From: Panacibacter ginsenosidivorans
GTDB lineage: Bacteria > Bacteroidota > Bacteroidia > Chitinophagales > Chitinophagaceae
Direction: 5' to 3'
Assembly: GCF_007971225.1 (NCBI RefSeq)
Contig: NZ_CP042435.1
Location: 2,669,501 to 2,733,500 of the forward strand
DNA: 64,000 nt
In this document: positions 51,895 to 60,051 of the stretch, in pieces
Position numbering within the stretch: the stretch's first letter is position 1
Layout: the number at the start of each line of letters is the position of its first letter
Program-made: the position numbers and the translations under genes
Notes under the pieces: generated by a model
Databases searched by the model: none
What the model was told of the DNA's origin: nothing
Seen by the model: only the letters and a program-made list of their open reading frames with translations

Positions 51895-53319
51895 TCATTG
51901 TTCATCAGGTTCTTCCTGTAAATCTTCTGTTGTTATTGGTAAGATTTTATGTGCTTCTTCCGCTGGCAAAGCATCTACATTTCTTAATCTTTTTTGTATG
52001 GCTCTTGTGCGTACGCCTGCAACATGCTCTAACTGGTCGAGCCCGGTTTGTATGTTCTTCTGTGCTTTATCGAGTAAGCCGCTGAAATTGCCAAACTCTG
52101 TTTTTACGGCACTGAGTAACTGCCATACTTCGCCGCTGCGCTTTTCTATGGCGAGTGTGCGGAAACCCATTTGTAAACTGCTTAAGAAGGCGGAGAGTGT
52201 GGTGGGTCCGGCAATGTTTATTTTGTATTCGGTGCGGATGCTTTCGAACAGACCGGGTGTGCGCAAGACTTCTGCATATAAACTTTCGAAGGGCAGAAAG
52301 AGTATGGCAAAGTCTGTTGTGTTTGGCGGATCGATATAACGGTTGCAGATGTCTGCGGCGCATTTTTTTATGCCGCGTACAAATGCTTTGCGGCTTTCTT
52401 CTATGAGTGTGGCATCGCCATGCTCGTATGCCTGCAGCAGCAACTCAAAATCTTCTTTGGGAAACTTGGAATCTATGGGCAGCCAGAGTGTTTTATCCTG
52501 CGTGCCGGGGAGTTTTACGGCAAACTCTACGAGTGCATTGCTGCCTTCTTTTGTTTTTACATTCTTTGCATATTGTTCTGTGGTAAGTATTTGCTCGAGT
52601 ATGTTCTCGAGTTGATACTCGCCCAATACGCCACGTGTTTTTACATTGCTGAGTACACGTTTGAGATCGCCAACACCGGTGGCAAGTTGCTGCATATCGC
52701 CTAAGCCTTTGTGCACGGCTTCGAGGCGTTCGCTTACGAGTTTGAAACTTTCGCCGAGACGTGCTTCTAAAGTTTGCTGCAGTTTTTCATCAACGGTAAT
52801 GCGCATCTGCTCAAGCTTTTGCTCATTGCTTTGCTGCATGGCGGTAACCTTTTGTTCGATGGTTTGTCGCATGCTGTCGAGCTTTGTGCTGGTGTCTGTG
52901 TTTTGTTCGCTTTGTTTGTTTAGTAGTGCAAAGAAGTTATCTTTTTGTATGCTGTTGAGTTCTGTAATGCTTTGTGCAAGATCTTTCTTGAATGTATTGA
53001 GTGCTTCTTTTATTTCGGTGCGGCTTGCAGTTGCATTGTTGTTATTGCTTTCTGTGAATGTCGTGAGTTTATGATCGATGGTTGTGGTGAGATGATTGAG
53101 TTTTTCTTCGAAAGATTGTAATGATTGTTGTAACTCTTTCCTGGCGAGTGCAGATTGTTCGAATGTTTCTTTGCGGTTGGCTGCTATTTCTGTTTTTACG
53201 GATTGTTCTATGCGGCGCACTTCTGTTTGCAGCGTGCTATTAGAATTAGAAAATACTTTGATGAGAATAATGAGTAATAATATTGCAATTATAATAAGAA
53301 GAATTAATTCGGTAGTCAT
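51895..53319 (-). CDS. rmuC: DNA recombination protein RmuC family
   Basis: A 474-residue protein: membrane helix at residues 3-23, a long coiled coil (about 28-210), then the RmuC domain (about 215-440) with TRGVLGEYQLENILEQIL, DSKFPKEDFELLLQAYEHGD, IDPPNTTDFAILFLPFESLY and GPTTLSAFLSSLQMGFRTLA. RmuC limits inversions at short repeats by an unknown, possibly nuclease-like, activity. In a repeat-rich genome such a role is notable. Single gene; ATG clear. Confidence 0.92.
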   Translation of the reverse strand: MTTELILLIIIAILLLIILIKVFSNSNSTLQTEVRRIEQSVKTEIAANRKETFEQSALARKELQQSLQSFEEKLNHLTTTIDHKLTTFTESNNNNATASRTEIKEALNTFKKDLAQSITELNSIQKDNFFALLNKQSEQNTDTSTKLDSMRQTIEQKVTAMQQSNEQKLEQMRITVDEKLQQTLEARLGESFKLVSERLEAVHKGLGDMQQLATGVGDLKRVLSNVKTRGVLGEYQLENILEQILTTEQYAKNVKTKEGSNALVEFAVKLPGTQDKTLWLPIDSKFPKEDFELLLQAYEHGDATLIEESRKAFVRGIKKCAADICNRYIDPPNTTDFAILFLPFESLYAEVLRTPGLFESIRTEYKINIAGPTTLSAFLSSLQMGFRTLAIEKRSGEVWQLLSAVKTEFGNFSGLLDKAQKNIQTGLDQLEHVAGVRTRAIQKRLRNVDALPAEEAHKILPITTEDLQEEPDEQ

Positions 53320-53409
53320 GTTGGTAAAGCAACCTTTAGGGTTGTAGGGGTAAGATAGAAAATTTCTTATTTATTTTTTTGTTTTTTTCCTGCTCTTTTG
53401 GGTTGCTGT

Positions 53410-53800
53410 GTTTTTGGCAAGTTGTTATTTACTTTTTTGTCTTAACACAAAAAAGTAACAAAAAAAGTCAAGAAAGAAAAGATACACAACACTTTTCTTT
53501 CTTTTCGCTTTGATGTAGCTGAAGTGCTACTGTGAATTCAACAATTGAACTTTAGTGTGCAGTTTCAGGATTTGATCTTCGCACTTTATACAAAAGACCT
53601 GAGCTTTTTATTGCAAAGGTTTATTTGATTTGACAACGTAATGTGTAGCGTTGGCAAGGCAAAATGCACGGAAATCGACGAAGGAGATTCGCGAACACCA
53701 AAATAAAATAACAGATAATGTGAGCAACGATCATGTGGTCCTTGATTTTTTGGTTCTTTTGCATCAAGGCAAAAGAACACAAGAAAAAAACTTTTGATGG
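53410..53800 (+). repeat. Long repeat family D, copy 1
   Basis: Runs from AACACAAAAAAGTAACAAAA through GCTACTGTGAATTCAACAAT, ATCTTCGCACTTTATACAAA, GAAATCGACGAAGGAGATTC to TTTTTTGGTTCTTTTGCATC and its inverted echo GGCAAAAGAAC. Confidence 0.8.
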
Positions 53801-53817
53801 AAATATTATTTGCTTTT

Positions 53818-54256
53818 TTTATTTCCGTACTTTTTCTCTTGAAAGAAAAAGTAACAAAAAGTTCAAGAGCGAATGATGTACAGCAATTATCTCGTGATCT
53901 GCTATTTTTATTTGCCTCGATGAATGCTTCGCATTTCGTTCATTGTTTCTTGATTAGGCTTTTGTACTACTGTGGTTTCAGCAATAGAACTTTAGTGTGC
54001 TTGTTCCAGGATTTCAATCTTCGCACTTTATGCAAAAGACCTTAACTCTTTTTCGTGAAGGTTTATTTGATTTGAGAACGCAATGTGTGGCGCTGGCACG
54101 GACCAATGCGCGGAAATCGACGAAGGAGATTCGCGAACACCAACAACTAAAATAAAAGATGCCGTGAGCAACGTTCATGTGGTCCTTGATTTTTTGGTTC
54201 TTTTGCCTTGATGCAAAAGAACGGAAGAAAAAAACTTTTGAGGCAAATATTATTGG
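53818..54256 (+). repeat. Long repeat family D, copy 2
   Basis: Same block order as copy 1: AAAAAGTAACAAAAAGTTCA, CTACTGTGGTTTCAGCAATA, AATCTTCGCACTTTATGCAA, GAAATCGACGAAGGAGATTC, TTTTTTGGTTCTTTTGCCTT. The two lie head to tail. The stretch 54257-54629 after it shows no gene. Confidence 0.8.
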
Positions 54257-54629
54257 TTTGCGTAAAAAAGATCAGGAAAGAGTCGATATCTTAAATAGAA
54301 GATTTTGCCGAAAAGAAAATCTTAAAGCCATTTTGATACCACTATGCCGCGCTGGTAACGTTCAGTATTGTTGTACAATGCGTTTAACCTTTTACACCGG
54401 CATAAGCATTATGATAGTTCAAAAAAAATTTGCCGTTTATTAACTGTATAAATGCATTTATTACCTGAAAAGGGAAAGTATTTTGTCAAAACGGGAATTT
54501 CCACAACGCATTGAGTTACTATCTCGTTGATTTTCAGGTATAAATTTTTAAAAAACTCATTTGGCATGTTTTTAGCAAATTACCTGGTCAATAAAACCCG
54601 ATCCTTTTAAAAACAAACATTCTATTCTT

Positions 54630-55352
54630 ATGAAAATGCAATTTGCGAACCCGGTACCCAGACAGGAAAATGCGACATACGTAATGCACCTTCCTTATAT
54701 TATTCACCATGAAAGAATAAAAGCAACACTTGAAGACAAAGGATTTCAATTGTCTGTCAAAAGAATATTTGATATTCTTGCTTCTTCCTTATTAATTATT
54801 TTTTTTGCGCCGATTCTGATCATTGTTGCTGCTATCATTAAACTTACTTCCAAAGGAGCCATTCTTTATTCCAATGAGCGTGTTGGTTTACACGAAATAA
54901 ATTTCAAATGCTATAAGTTCAGGTCTATGGTTGAAGATCAGAGCAGTAAAACAGCTGACCATACAACTGCGCTTGCTGAGCAGGAAAAAGGTATTCTTCA
55001 TAAAGTAAAAAATGACTCCCGCATTACATGGATCGGTAAGATCATCCGTAAAACAAGTATAGATGAGCTTCCGCAATTATTCAATGTTTTGAAAGGAGAC
55101 ATGAGTATTGTTGGCCCGCGGCCTCTAGTACCTTTTATGCTGAAGCACCTGCCTGAGTTTAAAGAAACACGTTGTCTTGTGAGACCAGGCATAACAGGGT
55201 TATGGCAGATACGCGACCGGGTTAATAATACGAGAGCTGAATATATGATGGAGCATGATACAAGGTATATAGAGAAATACAGTTTATTGCTGGACCTTAA
55301 AATATTGATAGAGACACCAGTAGTTGTCATTACGGGAGAAGGCGCTTATTAA
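54630..55352 (+). CDS. Sugar transferase (undecaprenyl-phosphate glycosyl-1-phosphate transferase type)
   Basis: A 240-residue protein of the WcaJ/bacterial sugar transferase family; it loads the first sugar phosphate onto undecaprenyl phosphate for polysaccharide building. One membrane helix (about 53-75), then CYKFRSM, RKTSIDELPQLFNVLKGDMS, GPRPLVPFML and RPGITGLWQIRDRVNN. It is the short form without the N-terminal multi-helix part. No other glycan genes are near. It is followed by a small ORF at 17-23 bases. Confidence 0.92.
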   Translation: MKMQFANPVPRQENATYVMHLPYIIHHERIKATLEDKGFQLSVKRIFDILASSLLIIFFAPILIIVAAIIKLTSKGAILYSNERVGLHEINFKCYKFRSMVEDQSSKTADHTTALAEQEKGILHKVKNDSRITWIGKIIRKTSIDELPQLFNVLKGDMSIVGPRPLVPFMLKHLPEFKETRCLVRPGITGLWQIRDRVNNTRAEYMMEHDTRYIEKYSLLLDLKILIETPVVVITGEGAY

Positions 55353-55374
55353 CAAAGAAAGATGATTAATGTAT

Positions 55375-55590
55375 ATGAAAGCACAACTAAATACCATAGA
55401 AACGATCGTCTCATTCAACGGAGCAGATTATTTCATTGTAAAAAATGAAAACGGGTGGCTGGAAGTAAATGGTCCGGATAAATTTCAATTTACCCGCGAT
55501 AATAATTATCGCTGGCAGTTCACCAAAGAAATTGATGCAGACCTTGCAATAAATTTAAAAGTAAAGGCGATTTTTTTTCACCTGGTTTGA
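55375..55590 (+). CDS. Hypothetical small protein after the sugar transferase
   Basis: A 71-residue soluble protein: MKAQLNTIETIVSFNGADYF, then ENGWLEVNGPDKFQFTRDNN and WQFTKEIDADLAINLKVKAI. Beta-rich with a W-containing core. No family recognised. ATG 55369 or 55375. It starts a few bases after the sugar transferase stop and is probably co-transcribed. Confidence 0.6.
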   Translation: MKAQLNTIETIVSFNGADYFIVKNENGWLEVNGPDKFQFTRDNNYRWQFTKEIDADLAINLKVKAIFFHLV

Positions 55591-55700
55591 GGATAATGAC
55601 AACAGCAAATACAATTAACCAATACAATTAAGAATACTTTTCATTGATCAGGAAGGGATGTTCGTAACCGCGAAAGTTATTTGCCTGATGAAAAAATACT

Positions 55701-56687
55701 TTACTTCACTTTAGGCTGATGCATCATCAGATCTTCGATCGTTCCTGCAATTTCTTCCGGTGTTTGTTTGAAAGTTAAGTAAACTATTTTGTCTCCTGCT
55801 ATTACTATATCCTTTCCATCATCTTCAATTTTAAAATTCAATTTTTTAAAATTGAAATAAGGGCGTAACCCACGCACAGCAACCAGTACAGCAGTTTCGT
55901 CCCAGCTGTTGCGGCCAATTGTATTATTGTCTTTTGCCAATGCAATTTTAAAGGCATCTTTTACAGGACTGTTTTGAATGCTCTCATTATTGATCAGCCG
56001 AATGCCGGTATGAATTTTTTCACCAATCTCAAAACCACTCATGATCCATGGTGTTGGCCATTCATTAAAAACTTTTTGAGAAGCATTTGCATCTACAACG
56101 ACATTGAATTCATAACCACTGTTTTTTCCACTGTCAATTCTTGCAGACATTGAAACCAGTTGCTTTACTTTTTTTATAATAAGATCCTTTCCATTAAGCG
56201 GGGAATATTCATCTGATGTTGAGTTTAATAACCCTGCGAGGTTGGTGAAAAACCCAACAGTAATAATTGTTACACTTTTATCTGGCTGAGATGAAAGTAT
56301 TTTCCTGTACAGTTTTACCGCATCTTCGGCTTCGCCATTTGTTTTAAGCTGGTGCGGATATTTTGTAACGATTGCCTGTGCCCATTGCTGTGCACAATCT
56401 TTATTTGGCTGCGTATTTTTTGTAATGCCTATTGGTATATTAGGTTTGTTAAAGTAGGTATTCAACACACTTAATGTAGGTGCAGTTGTTTCAAATGCAT
56501 TACAGGAAATAGTTGCCAGAATTTTTGCTTCACCATTGTCTTCAAAGGCATGAAGTAACGCCATAGCACCTACGTCATCATAATCGGGTGCAATGTCTGT
56601 ATCAAAGATTATTGAAACTGGCTTTTGCTTTTCAATAAACGAACCAAAAATTATAACTATAAAAAAAGAGGTAAGAAAATATTTCAT
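55701..56687 (-). CDS. Nucleoside hydrolase, IUNH family, exported
   Basis: Hydrolyses ribonucleosides to base and ribose. The 328-residue protein has a hydrophobic start (signal peptide about 1-19) and then the calcium-binding IIFDTDIAPDYDDVGAMALL, typical of IUNH. ITVGFFTNLAGLL and a later EFNVVVDANASQKVFNE are further family blocks, and the C-terminal DETAVLVAVRGLRPYF with Asp is present. Base preference unknown. It may be periplasmic. Separate transcript from the GH3 gene. Confidence 0.92.
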   Translation of the reverse strand: MKYFLTSFFIVIIFGSFIEKQKPVSIIFDTDIAPDYDDVGAMALLHAFEDNGEAKILATISCNAFETTAPTLSVLNTYFNKPNIPIGITKNTQPNKDCAQQWAQAIVTKYPHQLKTNGEAEDAVKLYRKILSSQPDKSVTIITVGFFTNLAGLLNSTSDEYSPLNGKDLIIKKVKQLVSMSARIDSGKNSGYEFNVVVDANASQKVFNEWPTPWIMSGFEIGEKIHTGIRLINNESIQNSPVKDAFKIALAKDNNTIGRNSWDETAVLVAVRGLRPYFNFKKLNFKIEDDGKDIVIAGDKIVYLTFKQTPEEIAGTIEDLMMHQPKVK

Positions 56688-56766
56688 ACAGTATCACTTT
56701 ATTAGGAATATTGAATATAGCAAATTCTAAAAGATAAATTCATGATGAGTAAAAAAGACAAGGCTG

Positions 56767-56782
56767 AAGTGAGTGACACAAC
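56767..56782 (+). repeat. Family A repeat, left-type arm inverted
   Basis: AAGTGAGTGACACAAC then AGGCGATGCCAC. Lies between the GH3 and nucleoside hydrolase genes. Confidence 0.75.
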
Positions 56783-56884
56783 AGGCGATGCCACATGCAT
56801 TGCAGACGGAAAACAAAAACGGGCAACAATTACGTCGCCCGCTTTAAACCAAACTAACTGCTGCTTATAGAGAAATAAAAACGC

Positions 56885-59152
56885 CTATTTTATCCAATTC
56901 AATTTTGCAATTTTTACATCGCTCGAATTGGTGCCAATATGAACAATAAAATCTCCGCTTTCCCAATCATATTTCAGATCGCTATTGAAGAACTTCAATT
57001 GTTCCGGTGTTATTGTAAAGGTTACTTCTTTGCTTTCCCCCGGTTGTAACATTATTTTCTGGAAACCTTTCAAATCTTTTACAGAACGGGAAACAGAAGC
57101 CACAGGATCAGAAATATATAACTGTACCGTTTCTTCCCCGGCAAACTTTCCTGTATTACTTACGGTAACAGTTGCATTGAGGGTTTCATTTCCTTTGAGC
57201 TTTGTTTTACTAAGTTTTACATCGCTGTAAGAAAAAGTTGTATAGCTCAAACCATAACCGAAGGGGTACAAAGGATCATTGCTTATATCAAGGTAGCTTG
57301 ATTTGAATTTTGCCCCATCATTGTTAAATGGGCGGCCTGTATTTTTATGGTTGTAATAAATTGGAATTTGCCCAACGCTTCTAGGAAAAGTCGTTGAAAT
57401 TTTTCCGGAAGGATTATAATTTCCAAACAATACATCAGCTATTGCATTGCCTGCCTCGGTTCCCCCAAACCAGGTGTCTAAAATTGCTTTTGCATGATCA
57501 TTCTCCCATGTAAGTGTTAATGGCCTTCCGTTGAACAAAACAATTACAACAGGCTTTCCTGTTTGTACCAAAGCTTTCAATAAATTTTCCTGACTCTCAG
57601 GAATGCTGATATCAGAACGGCTGGAAGATTCACCGGTCATATCTGCAGCTTCGCCAACTACAGCAACAACAACATCTGCCTTATTTGCTGCATCAACCGC
57701 TTCATTGATCATATCCTGTGGAGAACGTTTATCCGTTTCTACTTCCACACCTAAAGCATTGGTACGCGCTTTCAATAAAGAATCATCAGTAATGTTGGCA
57801 CCTTTTTCATAAATAATATTTACATTATTGCCTGCAACATTTCTTATGCCTTGCATTACACTTACAGATTTTTGCCAGTCGCCCGCAACAACCCATGTAC
57901 CAAGCATGTTGCGTTGGTTATCTGCTAAAGGCCCAACCAATGCAATGGTTCCAGATTTTTTTAGCGGCAATATTTGTGCATCATTTTTTAAAAGCACAAA
58001 AGAATGTTCCGCAACTTCACGTGCAGCTTTACGGTTATCATCTGTCAATATTTCTTTTGCTGGTCTGTCTTCATTAACGCCGCGATAAGGATCTTCAAAC
58101 AAGCCCATTTTATATTTTGCTTCCAATATTCGTTTGCATGCAACATCAATATCCTGTTGCGTTACCTTTCCTTCGCTCAAAGATTTTTTGAGTGTGTTTA
58201 AAAAACCTTCTGCCACCATATCCATGTCCAGCCCTGCTTTCAAAGCCAGTGCCGACACGGCTTGCAGGTCTCCCATGCCATGGGCAGTCATCTCGCTTAC
58301 AGAAGTATAATCAGAAACTACAAACCCTTTAAAGCCCCATTGTTTGCGCAATAATTCAGTAAGCAACCACTTATTACCTGTCGCAGGAATTCCATCCACA
58401 ACATTGAAAGAACTCATTACACTTCCAACGCCAGCATCAACAGCGGCTTTATAAGGAGGCAAATAATATTCATACATCTGAACACGGCTCATGTCAACAG
58501 TGTTATATTCTCTACCGGCTTCTGCACCGCCATATAAAGCAAAATGTTTTACGCAAGCCATCAAAGAATTATCTTTTGAAACATCGCCATTCTGGTAACC
58601 TCTTACCATTGCCTGTGCAATTTTAGAACCCAGGTATGGATCTTCACCATTACCTTCTGAAATCCTTCCCCAGCGCGGATCACGGGCAATATCAACCATA
58701 GGTGAGAATGCCCATTTTAAACCATCAGCCGTTGCTTCTGTTGCAGCAATGCGTGCACTTTTTTCGACAAGCATTGTATCCCATGTTGCAGCCATGCCAA
58801 GTGGAATAGGAAAAATAGTTTTATGACCGTGTATCACATCCAAACCAAAGATCAGCGGTATATGCAACCGCGAATTTTCTACAGCGATCTTCTGTGCCTG
58901 CCTTACTTTTTCCGGTCCCCATATTCCAAACAAACCACCCACCAAACCTTTGCGGATATTTTCATCAACACCTTTACTTACAACAGCACCGGTAACCGCA
59001 CCACCAGGCGTTACAAGATTCAACTGGCCAATCTTTTCATCGAGCGTCATTTTGCTCATAAGGTTGCTTACAAAAGCATTCATCTTTGCGTCTTGTTGTG
59101 CCTGTGCATAAACCGTAGTAAGTAAACCAAGAAGAAGAAATATTTTTTTCAT
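56885..59152 (-). CDS. bglX: Beta-glucosidase, GH3 (BglX type)
   Basis: A 755-residue exported exo-glucosidase (signal peptide about 1-18, ending AQAQ). The N-terminal TIM barrel has PLIFGLDVIHGHKTIFPIPL, KHFALYGGAEAG and the nucleophile Asp in GFVVSDYTSV; the second domain has KNDAQILPLKKSGTIALVGP and GEAADMTGESSSRSD; a C-terminal Fn3-like domain follows with GETVQLYISDPVASVSR. I start at ATG 59152 because farther upstream the frame runs into a family A repeat. Relatives in Bacteroidota include beta-1,2- and beta-1,3-glucosidases. First gene of a leftward set with SGNH, GH31 and GH144. Confidence 0.93.
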   Translation of the reverse strand: MKKIFLLLGLLTTVYAQAQQDAKMNAFVSNLMSKMTLDEKIGQLNLVTPGGAVTGAVVSKGVDENIRKGLVGGLFGIWGPEKVRQAQKIAVENSRLHIPLIFGLDVIHGHKTIFPIPLGMAATWDTMLVEKSARIAATEATADGLKWAFSPMVDIARDPRWGRISEGNGEDPYLGSKIAQAMVRGYQNGDVSKDNSLMACVKHFALYGGAEAGREYNTVDMSRVQMYEYYLPPYKAAVDAGVGSVMSSFNVVDGIPATGNKWLLTELLRKQWGFKGFVVSDYTSVSEMTAHGMGDLQAVSALALKAGLDMDMVAEGFLNTLKKSLSEGKVTQQDIDVACKRILEAKYKMGLFEDPYRGVNEDRPAKEILTDDNRKAAREVAEHSFVLLKNDAQILPLKKSGTIALVGPLADNQRNMLGTWVVAGDWQKSVSVMQGIRNVAGNNVNIIYEKGANITDDSLLKARTNALGVEVETDKRSPQDMINEAVDAANKADVVVAVVGEAADMTGESSSRSDISIPESQENLLKALVQTGKPVVIVLFNGRPLTLTWENDHAKAILDTWFGGTEAGNAIADVLFGNYNPSGKISTTFPRSVGQIPIYYNHKNTGRPFNNDGAKFKSSYLDISNDPLYPFGYGLSYTTFSYSDVKLSKTKLKGNETLNATVTVSNTGKFAGEETVQLYISDPVASVSRSVKDLKGFQKIMLQPGESKEVTFTITPEQLKFFNSDLKYDWESGDFIVHIGTNSSDVKIAKLNWIK

Positions 59153-59204
59153 GTAGTGCTGTATTGTTTTATTTATTGTGTTGCCAGCTTTTGAATAACT
59201 ATCA

Positions 59205-59290
59205 TGCCGTTGTTGTGTCACTCACTTCAACGTTCAGTTCAATATTGAACAGGAAGTATAAGAGTGCGACGCAACAGGCGATGCCACCTT
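59205..59290 (+). repeat. Family A repeat, compact complete unit
   Basis: GTTGTGTCACTCACTT (59213) and TAAGAGTGCGACGCAAC (59259-59275) facing each other with only about 30 bases between, centred on TTCAATATTGAA. AGGCGATGCCACC follows. Confidence 0.85.
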
Positions 59291-59315
59291 CTTTGCAGTT
59301 GGGCTCATACTATTT

Positions 59316-59981
59316 CTATTTTACTAAATATGGCTCAATCTCTTTTTGCCAGATAGCATAACCTTTTGCGTTCATGTGCAATTTGTCTTCTATGTATATT
59401 CCGGGCATTAGTTTTCCGTCTTGTGTAAGCATTTTTGAAAACACATCTATAAAAGCTGTGTTCTTTTTGGAAGCAAGAAAACTTTTGATGAGTTTATTTG
59501 CCTCAATCATTTTGGGCATCAGCTTTTCGCGGCTTGGGCTTGGTTTGATTGAAATGAAATCAATTGGAACTTCATTCCAAACATGTCTAATGACATCGAA
59601 CAAAGTAATAAAACGATTGGCAACAGTTTGAGCGGAAACAGTATCAACATAAGCAAGATCATTCTCACCACAATAGATAACAATCTGTTTTGGATGATAA
59701 GGAAAAATAACATCATCTGCATACATCGTTACATCCAGCAATGTAGAGCCACCAAAGCCGCGATTGATAATTGGGTAAGCAGGAAAATAATTTTGTACAT
59801 CTGTCCATTTTGTAAAAGAAGAGCTGCCTACAAAAAGAATCTCGTTTTGTGAAGGCATTTGCGTGCTGTCTGCCTGCCTGAATTTTTGTATCTCACCTGC
59901 GAATGGTAAAGACACCTGTGCAAAAATGGTAGCTGAACAAAGGAATGCAATAAATAATGAAGCTAGAGATTTTGCAAGCAT
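59316..59981 (-). CDS. SGNH/GDSL hydrolase, exported
   Basis: A 221-residue esterase-type protein with signal peptide (about 1-19, ending FAQ). Blocks: LFVGSSSFTKW with the catalytic Ser, GFGGSTLLD (Gly), VIYCGENDLAY (Asn), and DKLHMNAKGYAIW with catalytic Asp and His. It may remove acetyl groups from polysaccharide. I start at ATG 59981; eight more codons are open. It lies between the GH31 and GH3 genes on the same strand, so deacetylation of the glucan substrate is a natural guess. Confidence 0.9.
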   Translation of the reverse strand: MLAKSLASLFIAFLCSATIFAQVSLPFAGEIQKFRQADSTQMPSQNEILFVGSSSFTKWTDVQNYFPAYPIINRGFGGSTLLDVTMYADDVIFPYHPKQIVIYCGENDLAYVDTVSAQTVANRFITLFDVIRHVWNEVPIDFISIKPSPSREKLMPKMIEANKLIKSFLASKKNTAFIDVFSKMLTQDGKLMPGIYIEDKLHMNAKGYAIWQKEIEPYLVK

Positions 59982-60051
59982 GATGAATCGTTTTCTTTGC
60001 GTCAAAAAGACGCAATAAATTTATTTGATTTTTTTCATACAGCGTAAATAT

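Noticed and set aside
59153-59221. Upstream extension of the GH3 gene by 23 codons
   Set aside because: It runs into a family A repeat arm, and the signal peptide begins at ATG 59152.
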